This document shows positions 11,930-24,374 of a stretch of DNA of 64,000 nt, one piece after another; the stretch's first letter is position 1, and every line of letters starts with the position of its first letter. Made by a program: the position numbers and the translations under genes. The DNA is from Melieria omissa (lineage: Eukaryota; Arthropoda; Insecta; Diptera; Ulidiidae). The notes beneath the pieces were generated by a model. The model was not told the DNA's origin and did not search any database. It was given only the letters and a program-made list of their open reading frames with translations. Location: contig OZ020269.1 of NCBI GenBank assembly GCA_963971225.1, positions 15,250,421 through 15,314,420 of the forward strand, in the 5' to 3' direction.

Positions 11930-13390
11930 ATTGAGTTTTGCTGTCAAAAAATTATAAAATTTAGCAAGAAAACAAGTTGAAATGATTTATTTAATATTTT
12001 TTATATAGTTGAGTTAGAGAAATTCGAATTTTAAAGCCAAAAATAAAATTACAAAAATTATTTAAAAAAGTAAAAATAATAAATAAAATAAAAAAAAAAA
12101 TAAATTATTTTAAAGAATAATTATTTTTTGCTGTCAAAAACTTATAAAATTTAGCAAGAGAACAAGTTTATATGGTTTATTTAATATTTTTTATATAGTT
12201 GAGTTAGAAAAATTGGAATTTCAAAGCCAAACATAAAATGTAAAAAAATTATTTAAAAAAGTAAAAATAATAAATTATTTTAAAAATTATAATAAATTTT
12301 TTAAAAAAATAATTATTTTTATTTTCAAGTAAAATATAAATATTTATGAAAAATCAATGTTATTAGATTACAATTTAAATAAATTTCAAAATATGTATAT
12401 AAAATTTTTGAAAATAATTTTTATATTCAAAGAGTTTGCCCCTTCAGTCATTGAGTCTTTCAGTTACAATTTCTGATCTAACCTCAATTTAGTTAAAAAT
12501 AGAGAAAATTGCACAAAAAATAAGTTAAATTGCATAACTATATATTTTTTATATAGTTGAGTTAGTGAATTTGGAATTTCAAAGTTAAAAAACTTCAAAA
12601 TTTAAAATAAAACATTAAATAAATATTTTTTTTCAACATTTTGAAGCCAAAATACAAATTAAAAAAAATTGCTATTAAAATTCATTTCAAAATATAAAAA
12701 AAATTCTTGCATATAATTTTTATATTCAAACAGTTTGCCAATTGAGTCTTTAATTTTTTCAAAATCTCAGTAAAATGAAATTAATTGTAAAAAAATAAAA
12801 TGAAAAACTATTAAAATGAAAAACTATATATTTTTTATATAGATTACTTGACTTGAAATTGGGTTTTCAAAGTAAAAATAAATGTTAATATAAATTGTAA
12901 ATATAAATTGTTTGTATTTTTTTTTTTTTTACATTTTGAAGCCAAACTTCAAAATTTAAATTTAATTTAACTTAATAAAATTGCTATTAAAATTAATTTC
13001 AAAATATAAAAACAATTCTTGCATATAATTTTTATATTTAAACAAGTTGCCCATTGAATCTTTGAATCTTTCAAAATCTCAGTAAAATTACTTAAATTGT
13101 AAAAAACTTATAAAATTGAACGAGAAAATGAGTTGAAATGAAAAACTATATATTTTTTATATAGTTTACTTGACTTGAAATTGGGTTTTCAAAGTAAAAA
13201 AATTATAAATTGTTTTTATTTCTTTTTTTACATTTTGAAGCCAAACTTCAAAATTTAAAATTTAAATTTAATTTAACTTAAATTTTAATTTAAAAATCTA
13301 AACAAGAAATCATTGTTAGTTAACAATTAAAATTAATTTTAAATATATCTCAAACTTCCAAGTAAATTCAAACATTTCGTCCATTCAATC
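11930..13390 (+). repeat. AT-rich degenerate tandem repeat in intron 2
   Basis: Two near-identical units begin CTGTCAAAAA at 11941 and 12131 (190 bp apart). Further diverged units carry the conserved core TATATTTTTTATATAG, a short hairpin, followed by TTGAGTTAG or T(T/A)ACTTGACTTG near 12004, 12186, 12551, 12837 and 13158. The block is 80-90 percent A+T. Confidence 0.75.
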
Positions 13391-13647
13391 TTTAAGCTTT
13401 CAATTACAATTTCCAATAACATAACCTCAAATGCAAACAATAGAAACTTCAATTAACAACACTTCGGAAACGTGTCAATTAGCATGTTGACAGTCTGAAT
13501 TTAGCATTAATTAAGCTGTTTACCACAACAATCGCCCGACTTTTGATTGTCTTCCAGAGCGGCATTTCCAAAAACCTCAAAACACTTGTTGGGATTTTTC
13601 ACTGCACCAGACAACACTTGACCAAATAAACCAAAAATCATGATATT

Positions 13648-13654
13648 TACTAAC
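13648..13654 (+). promoter_or_regulatory. Intron branch point TACTAAC
   Basis: The word matches the strongest U2 snRNA pairing sequence exactly and lies 21 bases upstream of the acceptor AG at 13674-13675, separated from it by a pyrimidine tract. This fixes the acceptor of exon 3. Confidence 0.7.
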
Positions 13655-13675
13655 TCTATTTCTCTTCTCTTTCAG

Positions 13676-14398
13676 AATCTAACCGACAAACGCGAAGACA
13701 CCAATCGCTCCGAGTCGCTCGACGAGCTGACCGCCGATCAGTTGGTGCAGGAGAAGACAGCAGTGCAGCACGGTCTGCTCTACTTCGAATCGCTGTACGG
13801 CCGTCCCGGCACCAAGGACGAACGCGACGTGGCACGTCCGCTCTACGATCGCTACCGGCAGCTGAAGCGCATGGTGACGCGCAGCGTAATGCAGTCGGGC
13901 AGCGCCATTCTCGGCGCACCCGAGCTGCCCACCATACTCGAGGACGAGGCCATGGTGTTCGAGTTCACGCCGCAACAGTATTCGTCGGCCAACAGCACCG
14001 ACACCACCAATTCGCCCAGCGAGTCGGTGGCGCCCAATGCATCGTCCGACGATTCAACCACCACCACCACCACCACGGCCGGTGTGCCATCACACCAAGC
14101 TGCCGATGCGCCAACAGTAGCGCCGGCGGCACACACCAGTGTCGACACCAACGAGAACATTAGCGATCTCAACATTGAACAGCTGTGGGAGCAATTGGAG
14201 AAGACGCGCGAGGAGAAGAAGCTGCTCAAGCGCACCATACGCGAGTATGAAACGCTCTTCGAGGAGCAGAACGGCCGCAAGATGCTCAAGAGCGATCGCA
14301 AGATCATCGAGGAGACGTACGCGCAGTACAAGGCGAAGAAGGCGAAAACGCGACTGCTGCAGGAGCTCATCAAGAAGCAGCGGCGCACCTTTGTGTGA
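13676..14398 (+). CDS. FAM13A: FAM13-like protein, last coding exon (240 codons plus stop)
   Basis: Residues 664-903 of the model; stop TGA at 14396-14398. The exon opens with NLTDKREDTNRSESLDELTADQ and continues at about 681-730 with the most diagnostic FAM13 block, including LLYFESLYGRPGTKDERD and PLYDRYRQLKRMV, which parallels the vertebrate block with YESxHGRPxTKxER and KPLYDRYR. A Thr/Ser/Ala-rich linker (about 760-820) follows. The C-terminal 80 residues form a second charged coiled coil with IREYETLFEEQNGRKM and YAQYKAKKAKTRLLQELI, again matching the family C-terminus. The two coiled-coil blocks sit either side of intron 2, as expected for one spliced protein. Vertebrate family members act in the cytoplasm and nucleus as scaffold-like proteins; I infer a similar non-enzymatic role. 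Family assignment is firm; one-to-one orthology to a named fly gene is not checked. Confidence 0.95.
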   Translation, partial: NLTDKREDTNRSESLDELTADQLVQEKTAVQHGLLYFESLYGRPGTKDERDVARPLYDRYRQLKRMVTRSVMQSGSAILGAPELPTILEDEAMVFEFTPQQYSSANSTDTTNSPSESVAPNASSDDSTTTTTTTAGVPSHQAADAPTVAPAAHTSVDTNENISDLNIEQLWEQLEKTREEKKLLKRTIREYETLFEEQNGRKMLKSDRKIIEETYAQYKAKKAKTRLLQELIKKQRRTFV

Positions 14399-15987
14399 GG
14401 CGTTGCGGCAGCAACAGCGACAGCAGCATAGGGCAGCGTGAGAGCTTTTCTGCCAAAGCTGTTGGGCCTTGAACTTGAAAGCTGCGCATTGGAGATGGTT
14501 TGGCTGCTGAATGGCAGCCTGGCGTTGTTGGTGTTTTCAAACAGCATTGCACTTTTGCCGAAAGTGACGAAAGCTGTTTTTAACTATGCTGCGGCTAATG
14601 TAGCTGAGCGCGGAACCGCTGCGAGCTTTGCAGCGTTTAGTTAGATTTAAGCTGCATGTGGAACTTGGACGCTCAACTTGAAAGCCACATGAGGAGATGT
14701 CAACCAGCTGCATGGAGAATGGAATGCGCTCTGCCTTTTGTGCAGAGCAACAGATTTATTTAGTTTGGGTTATGTCGAAAAAAGTACGAAATACATGAAA
14801 ATTGTATGAAATATTTGAAATAATCTTATATTGAAATATTTCGCATATTTGACCATGAAATATTTCCATAAATATACTTTGATGATTAATTTATACTTTG
14901 AATATTCATTTGGAAAAAAATTTTCGTATAGTTTTGTTGATTTTTGCTTAGTATTAAGTTTAATACAAATGTATTTGTTTGTTTTTCATATATCATTTTA
15001 CTTTCCTATGCATATTTTCATATCTACATATTTATATATATAATTTTTTAATAATTTTACACACTTGACATTTCTTAATAGACACTTAGACACCTGCATT
15101 GTTATCAACAATTTGTTATCATTTTTATTTATTGTATTTTGCATCCCATTGATGAATGTTGAAAAGCATATAAAACATTATTACATACATGTATAGATGC
15201 GCCGAAGCATACATATGTAGCCATGATGAAGGAGAAGTGAAAAAAATAGTCGCTACAAAACTGTGTTAATTTTTATAAAATTCAAGTTTAAGTTTACAAT
15301 ACAAAACGACTACGTTTATTCTTATTATTTATGTTATGTTATACAATACAATGGCAACATTTGTGTGTAGTAGTTTGTAGAATATGAAAAACATATGTAT
15401 GTACGAAAATAAAATCGATGCAAAAGATTGGAAAAATTTTTGAACACAACAAAAAAAATAATAAAATACGGCAGTATTGTTTATTGAGTTTGTGAGAATT
15501 CAAGCGCGTTGGGCATAGAAACTGAATTGAAAGGAAACTGAAAAGCAATTTTTGCAAAGTGCCAAATACGATTTTAAAGGCAACCAGAATGAAACTATGA
15601 AATAAACTATGAGAAACTCTGGGAATTTCAGAAAATTTCTCTTGAAACGAGGGCAAATAGCGTTGGTTGCTACTTCTATCTGGTTTCGTTATGTAATTAT
15701 TTATGATTTGTATTTCAATGAAAAATAAATAAATTTTGAAACTCATTTGCAAAATTGAGAATAATTTGAAAAATTGTTTTGAGCAAATTGTGAAATTAAA
15801 GGAAATGAATTTTATGTAAACTTTAAATTTTATGTTAAATGAAAACTTGTGGCATTGCTGCGATTGTAAAATCAGTGCCGAGATAAATGGGCAAACATTT
15901 TACTTTTGGATGAACGAATTTCAAAATTCTAACTTGTTTTAAAGTCTTTAAAATTTTATAAATTTTGTAATTTAATAATTTTGTTGA

Positions 15988-16188
15988 GGAACATTTTGAA
16001 TAGTTGTCTCAACACAAATGATAAAATTTTATATTAAATTAAATAATAAAGCTTTGCTTTGTTAGAAACTTTCATTTTGAACCAATTCCAACCAATTCAT
16101 TTCATTTTGCGGAACATTTTGAATAGCTGCCTCAACACAAATTATAAAATCTTATATTAAATTAAATAATAAAGCTTTGCTTTGTCTG
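15988..16188 (+). repeat. Direct repeat, two copies of about 78 bp, 123 bp apart
   Basis: GGAACATTTTGAATAG starts at 15988 and again at 16111; each copy runs through CTCAACACAAAT, TTATATTAAATTAAATAATAA and AGCTTTGCTTTGT with few differences. Both copies include an AATAAAG word that could act as a polyadenylation signal. Confidence 0.85.
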
Positions 16189-18848
16189 TAAATTCAAAGC
16201 AAAATATTGGACACAAATTTTAAACGTTGCTCCATTGGTTTTGTAATTTCAAAATTTCATAAATTTAGGCAATTTGACAGTTTTTGTATTTGAAAAAAAT
16301 GTGTATAATCTGTTAAAATTTTCTATTTAATTAAAATTGCATACATTCAAAAGAATTGTATAATAAGAAATACTTTCTTAAGCAAGTTTTCTTCTTTAAG
16401 AAATACTTTCTAAAGCAAGTTTTCTTCCAGTGTGTGCACATTAATTTGAATCGACAGAATGCAGTTTCGCTCAGCGCCTGTTTTCGAGTCACAAAAGCTA
16501 CAAAGCATTATTCACGTATACCCATTGAGCATTGTAGTCTTGCAAAACATTCAGTTGTTGTGATAGTTTTTAGTTTACTGCATTTAATATTATAATTTTT
16601 TAATATATTTTTCTATTATTTGTTATTTATCACATAAATAATTTTTAAAATTTTTATTTTATAAATTCACAACATGCCCACAATGTAACCATTTACCTAA
16701 TTATACATAAACATTATTACATGAATTGTTGTTTCCTTACAATTTTCATCACATGTTAGAGTAAAATGTGTTATTTCAGCTGAGTTTCTTGTATAAAAAT
16801 GTAGCTGAAATTAAGTATGTAACCAAAAAAATGAAGAAATAAAATCACTTACGCGATTTCAATAAACGGAATTCACATCTAGATGCACCTAAATATTTTG
16901 TCATTACTTAAAACTGCATCTATATAGTTCAGAAAAACGTAATAGCAATTTTGTATTAAGCAAAAATCAAACAAAAACAATATGTAAACCTTTCGATTTA
17001 AGTTTTTGCGTCATACATGTCTCCTCACTACGACACCCGATATGACTTTTTTTGATGTATGACTATGAATGCCACTGAGACATTATTACTATCACTAATG
17101 GCACCATTACAACTACAAGAATATTTATTATTATAATATTGTAAAAGCTTCAAAGCTCAACTTATGGACTAAATGCATTAAATGAGAAATAATTCTTTTA
17201 TGAAAAGAAATAAATTCTTGCGTTTTTCTATATAATTTTGATTGGTTTGTAGCGGAGTATGGAACTAATAGTTTCCTATTAGATTACTAGAGGTAGTGGT
17301 ACTAATACCAAAACATATAAATAACAATTATAAACTGTAGTAGAATTCATTGTTAACACTACTTGGTAAAGATTTCTTAATTCTTTTTAAATGTTCTTAT
17401 AACTTTGAGACAAACTTTGATGAGCATAAGCAATGTTTTGTATGCCCACATGAAACTTTTGTTATGACAATTTATTAGAATCAAGTAGATTTAAGAAAAA
17501 TCTTCTTTAAAAACCACTTTTTGTCATCACATCACTTGGTGCGCCCATCTACTTCTGTGTTTGTGGCTGCTTTTCATTTGACATTCTCATAGCAAAATCT
17601 TGGCAGATATTTCTGCTCAATGACTGAAGGCGACATTGATGATCTTGTTTAAAAAACGCTCGCAATTGCTTGCGTGTTATGGCAATATTTTTGCGCTCCA
17701 TTTATTGAAAAGAAAGCAAAACAAAACAAACATAAAACAAAACAACAAATACATTTATATATTGAAAATACTTAGTAAAAAATTAACAAAATAAAATTTA
17801 CAAACTAAAAGTTAACCATTTTTGTGTAATGCAAATTGTAGTAGTTGAAAATTATGCAAAATGTTAGATTTGAAACTCTTTATAAATGTTGTACTATTGT
17901 ATTCTTACAACCAACATTACGTACATATATATAGTGTCAAGTCTGAGACTATAATCGTAATACCGCTTCACTACTAAATCCAAAAATCCCATAAAATCCA
18001 TGACAGAATGATGCTTTGGAATTGGCATCTCCACTGCTCAGCCAAAACCATTAGCAGTAGTCGTCTTTAATACTTCTGAACAGCAGTCAACTACAAACGT
18101 GCATGCAGAAAGACGGCCGCACCCATACAAACCCAAATCTATTCGAAAAAACAAAACGGCATATAACTATAGAACCGCAACATATTGAAGGAATTTCCAA
18201 GACAACCAAAAACCAAGAATATTTATTGTAAACGAACAAAAAGACTTTTTGCCATATTTAGGCAGAATTTAAATTGCAACAAAATAGCAACAAAAAAGCA
18301 ACAAAAATCATTTAATGCTACAAGAAACAAAAACACAAAATGCATAAGAAGCGTAAATCTACTTGTAAGTGACGTCTTGTATGCACTGAACAATGATGGA
18401 TTTTCGTATTTATATGTATGTATATTTTTACATACATAAACAAACAAAGAAAATAAACAAGAAATACCAACTGAAAACAAAAATGAAAATGAATAGAAAA
18501 ACTCGTATAATGCAAAAATATCTGATCGCATGGCCCCATAAGAACTTACAATATATACAAACAAAAAAAACAACAACAACAAGTATTTTTCACAAATCTA
18601 CTTATACAAACATACTCATACATACATACATACATATATTACAATAAAGCAAGACAACAATAATTCACGTACATAAATGATCAAAAGGAATATAGTGCAA
18701 ACGCGGTTTTGAACGCCATAGCAAATACATAGGAAACAAATATCATAGAAGCCGGCAAGTTCGCTAAGAATTGTGGTGCATATGCATACAGCTCGATGTC
18801 TCATATTACATTTAATAAATTGTAAAACATGAAAACTAATTATACATT

Positions 18849-18883
18849 AATAAAGCAAACAAGTATCAATGTTAACAAATAAA
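18849..18883 (+). other. Candidate polyadenylation signals (two AATAAA)
   Basis: AATAAA at 18849-18854 and 18878-18883, the second followed by GAATTTGTTGTTTC, a GT/T-rich downstream element. They are the last good candidates before the transposon-rich part of the window and may end the FAM13-like transcript. Confidence 0.35.
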
Positions 18884-19859
18884 ACGAATTTGTTGTTTCA
18901 ATGAGTGAATGAATGAAGCTTCAGCGAGGTGAAATGATTTTTGATTGAATTATTAATCACTTTGAACTGAATTGGAAATAATTTGGTATTCGAAATACAT
19001 TTTTGCAGCAAACTAATTATAGCTCGGATTTTCTGACTAGTTCATTCCAAAAATTCAAATTTGTCTTCAATTTCTATTGGATGTTGAAATAAGTTTTGAG
19101 GGTTTGTAGAGAAATTAGCTCAATGCATAGTGAAATGATTCAAGTAAACCAAGCAGAATGACGGAATCTTTTTTGTATGACAAAAAGAGAGAAGAATCGC
19201 TCAAAAACTGTCAGGGTTAATAATAATGGACAATAGTTTCAAACTTCACCAAAATTTAAACAAAATTTAAAACTCTAAGAAAATTGTAGAAAATCGTTGC
19301 TGTATTGGCAGCAGCACATCTGAGATGACAATTTCTATAGTGTGCGGCATATTTAGTAAATAATGGCAAAAAAGTTAAAGAATCAGAGAAAGATTTGAGT
19401 GGTGTTGGCTTAATGCATTAAAGAAACTCTTTGACAAAATATTTATCATGTTGACAAAATATTTATCATGAAGCCGTGTGAAAATCTGGTCTACTGTATA
19501 CTGTGGTTCAATGTATCCAACTACGGCTTTTCCCCATCTTTCAAGCAGCATAGGAGTTCAGCTTGAATACAAATTCCTTCATATTTGAGGCGATCAAGAA
19601 TGGACCAAAATCTTGGTTTCTTCAAAAGAAATAAAGTGCTGATCGGCCAAGCCATGAGTCTAGTGCATACAATGGTTTGGATCCTATTGGTTGATGCTGC
19701 TCCTAAGCTCCTTGACAACTTTTGAAACACATTTTGAAATGGTGACATGGTTAGAGCACAAGGAAAGTATGTTAACACTTCAGCAAAATTACAAATACTG
19801 ATTTTTAGAGAGAAATAACTATGCTTTGAAAAACGTATGAAATCCTGCTAAAAAATAGG
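18884..19859. other. Intergenic DNA, nothing identified
   Basis: No gene or known element. The only structure is a small tandem duplication of TTGACAAAATATTTATCATG at about 19432-19470. An 85-codon open frame on the minus strand (19521-19778) resembles nothing known to me. Confidence 0.4.
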
Positions 19860-20300
19860 TAAGTTAGAAAGGTTAGGTGGCCATCTCTGGCATCACTAAG
19901 GTCTTAAGATCCACTGAATATACCCATACACGTCCAGTTGGTAAGAGCTACTTAATGGCTCTGAGGAATTTGTGGATGTTTCTTAGGAGTGTCTTCTTTA
20001 GGTCTACTTAGTAGCTCAGGAAGTGCTGGCCCAAGAGGAGGTGCTGACATGTGCAGAGGCAGTGCTTAACAGTTTGCTTGCAGTTCATGCAGCTTCAGCA
20101 AAAGTCGTTACGCAGCACAGTTTGTTAGCGTCCCACAACAATCACTATGAAGGATTTGTTTAGTAGGATATGTTCCCTGGATCTGCTCTGGTTGGTGGCA
20201 ATCCAGATCTCTCTTGTCGTGGTTCATATTTGTTCATTGACCCATCTAACGTAGTGTTGGCTCTATTCAGGTGCAAAGGTTCGATATGTAATTTACACGT
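19860..20300 (-). pseudogene. Non-LTR retrotransposon ORF2 tail, degenerate
   Basis: Reading the minus strand from about 20120 to 19945 gives a frame with CMNCKQTVKHCLCTCQHLLL, then KKTLLRNIHKFLRAIK, broken by stops. A Cys/His cluster followed by an FLRAI-type helix is the usual C-terminus of R1/LOA/jockey-like ORF2 proteins. The part between 20120 and 20300 is consistent with upstream ORF2 sequence but too decayed to place. The element is dead; clade is not resolved. Confidence 0.5.
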
Positions 20301-20522
20301 CAAGAGAGGTGTTCTCTGTGGCATTAATTCTTCATAGCTTTGTGCCTGATCTTGCTATCTCTTCGGCTTTAGAAGATGTTACAAGATAATCCAATGCAAT
20401 GTAAGTCCTCAAAAACTTATTTGTATACCCAATACAATATGAGTGAAAGGGTAAATATGTATGTAAAGGGTTAAATATTCCGGTTCTTACAATTAATTCT
20501 CTAGAGGTTTCCAAAAAATTAA

Positions 20523-20613
20523 TTAACCCTTTCCGACATGAAAATAAACCCGTTCTGTATGAATTGTATGGGCTGTAGTCCAATATATTGGACATTGTGA
20601 CTGAAAGGGTTAA
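20523..20613. mobile_element. Small TTAA-flanked MITE, piggyBac-like
   Basis: An 83-bp body (20527-20609) starts CCCTTTC and ends GAAAGGG, flanked on both sides by TTAA (20523-20526 and 20610-20613). TTAA target duplication with CCC-starting ends is typical of piggyBac-derived MITEs. The interior includes the palindrome CCAATATATTGG. The perfect inverted ends are only about 7 bases, so chance is not fully excluded. Confidence 0.5.
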
Positions 20614-20715
20614 TTAATTAAAATTAATCCTTAAACTCTGCTTCACTTTTAACTTATTTCTGGCGTTCAAGTTACATTTTGAGCTTTGATGTATTCAATG
20701 ACCTATAGTAGTAGA

Positions 20716-21020
20716 ATTTTATGGCAAATATTTTTGTGGTACATTTTGTCCTTAAATAGTCCTATTTTAAAGGACATTAATTCTTAAATGCCGATGTTTC
20801 ATAATTAAAAATAAATAAATCAATAAATAAATTATTGCATAATCCAAAAAAGGGGTCAAATTGACCCATAAATATGAGAGCTAGAGGGTTAACATTTTAT
20901 GGAAAATATTTTTTTTGTACATTTTGTCTTTAAAAAGTCCTATTTTAAAGGACTTTTTTTGGAATTACCAAAAAAAAGTCATATTGACCCATTAAAATCG
21001 GTGCTAGAGGGTAAAATGTT
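20716..21020. repeat. Two-copy tandem repeat, about 177 bp
   Basis: ATTTTATGG followed by ACATTTTGTC and GTCCTATTTTAAAGGAC recurs at 20716 and 20893. Each copy ends with TGACCCAT, then GCTAGAGGGT. TTTTAAAGGACT-type words make a short hairpin in each unit. Confidence 0.8.
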
Positions 21021-21298
21021 CCACAAAAATGTTCCTCGTGGTATTTTACATAAAATTACTGAACACATCATATACTTAAACTGTGAGGTTGTATGATTTT
21101 CGTATGCCAATTTATCATAGGAATGTGTAAAGAAGTGAAACTTTGAAGCCCCATAAAAAAATTCTGACTTAAACTTTCAAAACACTGAGACGTGTCTCAG
21201 CTTGTTTTTTGGCTGCCTCTAGTAGAGTTCATTCTCAGACATTTCTTTTGTTTTTTTGTGTTGTACAGTGTTATTTGAGTCCTTTGGAGTGAACCTAA

Positions 21299-21722
21299 AG
21301 GCTTGATTACACGTAACGAGTAGAGTGAGAAGACAGCAACTCGAACGAGTACTCGTTTCGTCTAAACGGTAAGGCGAGTTCTTGATTGAGTCAGTCACCG
21401 ATGAAAGTGGCGAGAGAGCCACTAGAATCACATTTTGTTTGGTAGGCCGAGCGACCACTACTTTACCGTTATATTATTCTCTTTTCGCAGCGATTCGCGC
21501 AATCGCTCGTGACATGCGGTATGCGTCACACACCACTTTTCGCTCGGTTGAGTTCAATTGCGCGAGTTGCTTAGTTCATTTTGTGCATTGTAAAACCGAA
21601 CTGACTCGCCACGTGTCAAAATACGTTTGAACAACTCGTCGCTTTTGCTCGCTATCCCAATTCTTTCGGCCTAGTACCATTTTGATGTCTCGTCACTCGA
21701 CTCGTTACGTGTAATCAAGCCT
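21299..21722. mobile_element. MITE with 3-bp TAA target duplication, PIF/Harbinger-like
   Basis: A 424-bp element with inverted ends of about 30 bases: the left starts AGGCTTGATTACACGTAACG and the right is its reverse complement at 21698-21722, with GAGT and GAGTGA continuing the match. TAA flanks both sides (21296-21298 and 21723-21725). A TWA 3-bp duplication is characteristic of the PIF/Harbinger superfamily. The interior has no transposase, so it is non-autonomous. The close match of the ends suggests fairly recent insertion. Confidence 0.8.
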
Positions 21723-21959
21723 TAAAAGTTTGTATGTAGTAGAGTAGCACTAGTAGTATTGGAGTACATTTTATAAAAATCTACGTATTGTATGAAGCAA
21801 CAATATAGGTCATCTCTGATCTCAGTGCAAATATCGGCTTTTTAAATCAATCTGTAAAGCATCTTTAAGCGTCTCAGATATGAAATAAGTTATTTGTAAG
21901 AAATGTTTGAAAAAATAAATTAGTCGAGTCTGTTTCACTAAGAGAAATTAGAAAAAATT

Positions 21960-22745
21960 ATTGAATTTCCAAACACTTTTGTAAATTTTAAACTTGATAC
22001 AAAGTCTTCCACATAAACTCCTACTTAAATTTGTGTGGGCCTATGAGATTTTTTCATTAAACATCACTTTTCGGAGCATCTCGAGGAAAATTGTTAAAGA
22101 GCTCAGGTTTCTTTCAGTGGTTTTTCTTTCTTCGAAAAACTTTGAAGTGGATTTTGAAGTTATTAAATTTCCAATACTTATACGAAGTAAATCTCGACAC
22201 GAAGCCTTTTACATAAAAATTTCTTTTTTTTTTTTTGGCTCATGAGATTTTTTCATTAAATATCCCTTTTCGGAGCAATCAAATGAGAAAAATCGTGAAA
22301 AGGTGTCTTTCTTAAAAAAATATTGAAGTGGCATTAGAGCAATTTATTGCATTTTCAAACACTTTTTTAAACTCAATACGAAGCCTTTTATACAAACTTC
22401 TTCTAAAAATTTTGTTAGCTCATGAGGTTTTTGCATCAAACATTACCATTCGGAGCATTTAAATTAAAAAAAATCCTGAATGAAATTAGGTTTCTTTTAG
22501 TGGTTGTTTATTAGAGAAATTTTGAAGCGAACTTTGAAATTATCAAATTTCGAAACACTTTTGTAAATTCGATACGAAGCTAAACCCATTTCCAAAACAT
22601 TTGTTAGTTCATGAGGGTTTTCCATCAAACATTACCTTTCGGAGCATTTAAATGAAAAAAGATCCTGAAGAAAATTAAGTTTCTTTCAGTGATTCTTACT
22701 AAAAGACATTTTCAAGTGAATTTTGAAGTTATTGAATTTTTAAAG
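21960..22745. repeat. Four-copy degenerate tandem repeat, about 190 bp
   Basis: TCGGAGCA recurs at 22071, 22270, 22450 and 22639 (199, 180 and 189 bp apart). Each unit also has CATGAG(A/G)TTTTT, ATCAAACAT or ATTAAACAT, GGTTTCTTT(C/T)AGTG and (A/T)ACGAAGC in the same order. Not coding. Confidence 0.85.
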
Positions 22746-24374
22746 AATTTTTTAAAATTTTAATAATCCACCTAAATATCAAAAAACGTATCTATCGAAC
22801 CAAATCATATGAAATGCTCCTCAAGTAACTTTTTCTTCACTCACATCTTTTATGGCAGCGAGATACATTACACCACTTCTCATTTCATTATCAACGCAAA
22901 CTATTTATACACTTTTGAAAATGGCCACAGCTTTCCTGAGGCCGAAAAATCCCATTCCGCACCAAAGTTGAGCCAAAGTTGAGATAATGGTCAGAAATCT
23001 CGTTTTCATTATTATGGCACAAATTATGCCCGGCTTACGTTGTCCCACGTTTGTTTGTTTGTTTATGTGTTCAAGGCGAAAAACACAAAGTTTGAATGAA
23101 GTTTACTTCACATTTAATACTCTTGCATGGAGCAACTTGCAAGCATTGGCCATGTCCCAAAATCAGCCTCGTCGCCCAAGTAAACAGTGGCGCGTATAAA
23201 AATCCCACCTACAAGACATAACATACAAAATTTGTTATGCCTGTGACCTTTTGCGCCATTAAGGCATTTGTTAACCAGCAAAATAATAGCCAACAGCGCA
23301 CAAACACAATGCTCCGTCGCACTTGGCGCTCCGGCCTCAGGCGACCGCAACTTTGCATACCTTTTAGTTTGTTCTTGTTGTTGTTTTGTTTATTATTAAA
23401 TTTTGGTAATTTTTATTTTTGACGTTTTGGTTCCCTTTTAAGGTGGAAAGTAATTTTTTGTGAAATTTTAATGCGCTGACCGACATTATAAATAAAGTTT
23501 AGTGTAAATTCGATTTGAATGGGTCGCGCTGACTGGACTTGTAAACTGCTGAGGTTTGCAGTTTGATTTTCCAATTTTGTTTTTTTTTGTCAGGTAGCAA
23601 CGGAAGAATTTGCTTCTAATGAAATTCAAACTAATTAATGGAAATGCTCAACGCAGACTGCGCGAAAACGCCGAATTGAGCGAATGATTTGAAGTAGAAA
23701 AATTAAATAAGCAGTTAAATGCAATTGAAAGAATTTGTTGAGCAAATAAAAACAAAAAACCAAAACCAGCAGTCAGTGACAGAGGATTTTCCGATTTCCT
23801 GTAGCTACGTGGTGGAGGTTTCCATTCTTTTTGTTGCTAAAAAAAGGCATGAAAGAAAGTAAATGTGCTGCAAATGATAAGAAAATTCAGGAAACAACCT
23901 GAACTGTTTTTGTGTAGAAATTAAAATTAATGAACGGAAACCAACTGAATTAAATTTGTATGTGGGATTGAAATTGAATGAAACGTGTAATGAAGCTTAT
24001 TGTGGTAAATGCGCATACAATGAGTAAAATGTTTGTTGAGGTCAATTTGAATTAATTTCGAATTATCTAAGCACCAACAAGTGGGAAATGGGGCTACAAA
24101 TTGGACATAAATACAAAGTAAAATGGCTAACGATGTCCACCTTTGAATGCACAAAAACCTAATTTGAAAATAAGTTTAAAATTTGCTGAAAAGCAGACAA
24201 TGATTAAGGGTTCAAGAAACGTTTTTTTATAACTTTAATCTTTGGGTATAGTTTTGAAAAAGGAAATCTATGATGTGATCAATATTTGCCTATTTTCAGT
24301 TATTGAGATCTGCATTCGCTTTTGCATATAAAATCCATTTCCAGGTCTGTAAATGACGCGAAATTTTATTCTGT
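22746..24374. other. Intergenic DNA, nothing identified
   Basis: No gene, RNA or element recognised. The sequence around 22980-23420 is somewhat GC-richer and contains short open frames on both strands without family resemblance. The remainder is AT-rich single-copy-looking DNA. Confidence 0.4.

Larger units (their letters stand above)
9712..13675 (+). other. Intron 2 of the FAM13-like gene
   Basis: Intron of 3964 bp from GTGAGT to TTTCAG at 13670-13675. It contains two separate tandem-repeat blocks (9719-10340 and 11930-13390). Between them, 10341-11929 is ordinary AT-rich DNA; a 63-codon ATG frame at 10923 with a hydrophobic start is probably chance. The branch point is unusually clear: TACTAAC at 13648-13654, 21 bases before the AG, followed by a CT-rich tract. 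Confidence 0.85.
14399..18883 (+). other. Probable 3' UTR and downstream DNA of the FAM13-like gene
   Basis: No coding exon is seen. The stretch from about 16660 to 18890 lacks recognisable transposons and is rich in CAAAACAAAAC/ACATACATA words, typical of long fly 3' UTRs. Candidate AATAAA signals stand at 15724, 18849 and 18878. The pair at 18849 and 18878, in a context rich in ATTAATAAAG and GTT, looks the most like a real end. How much is transcribed is unknown from sequence. Confidence 0.4.
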
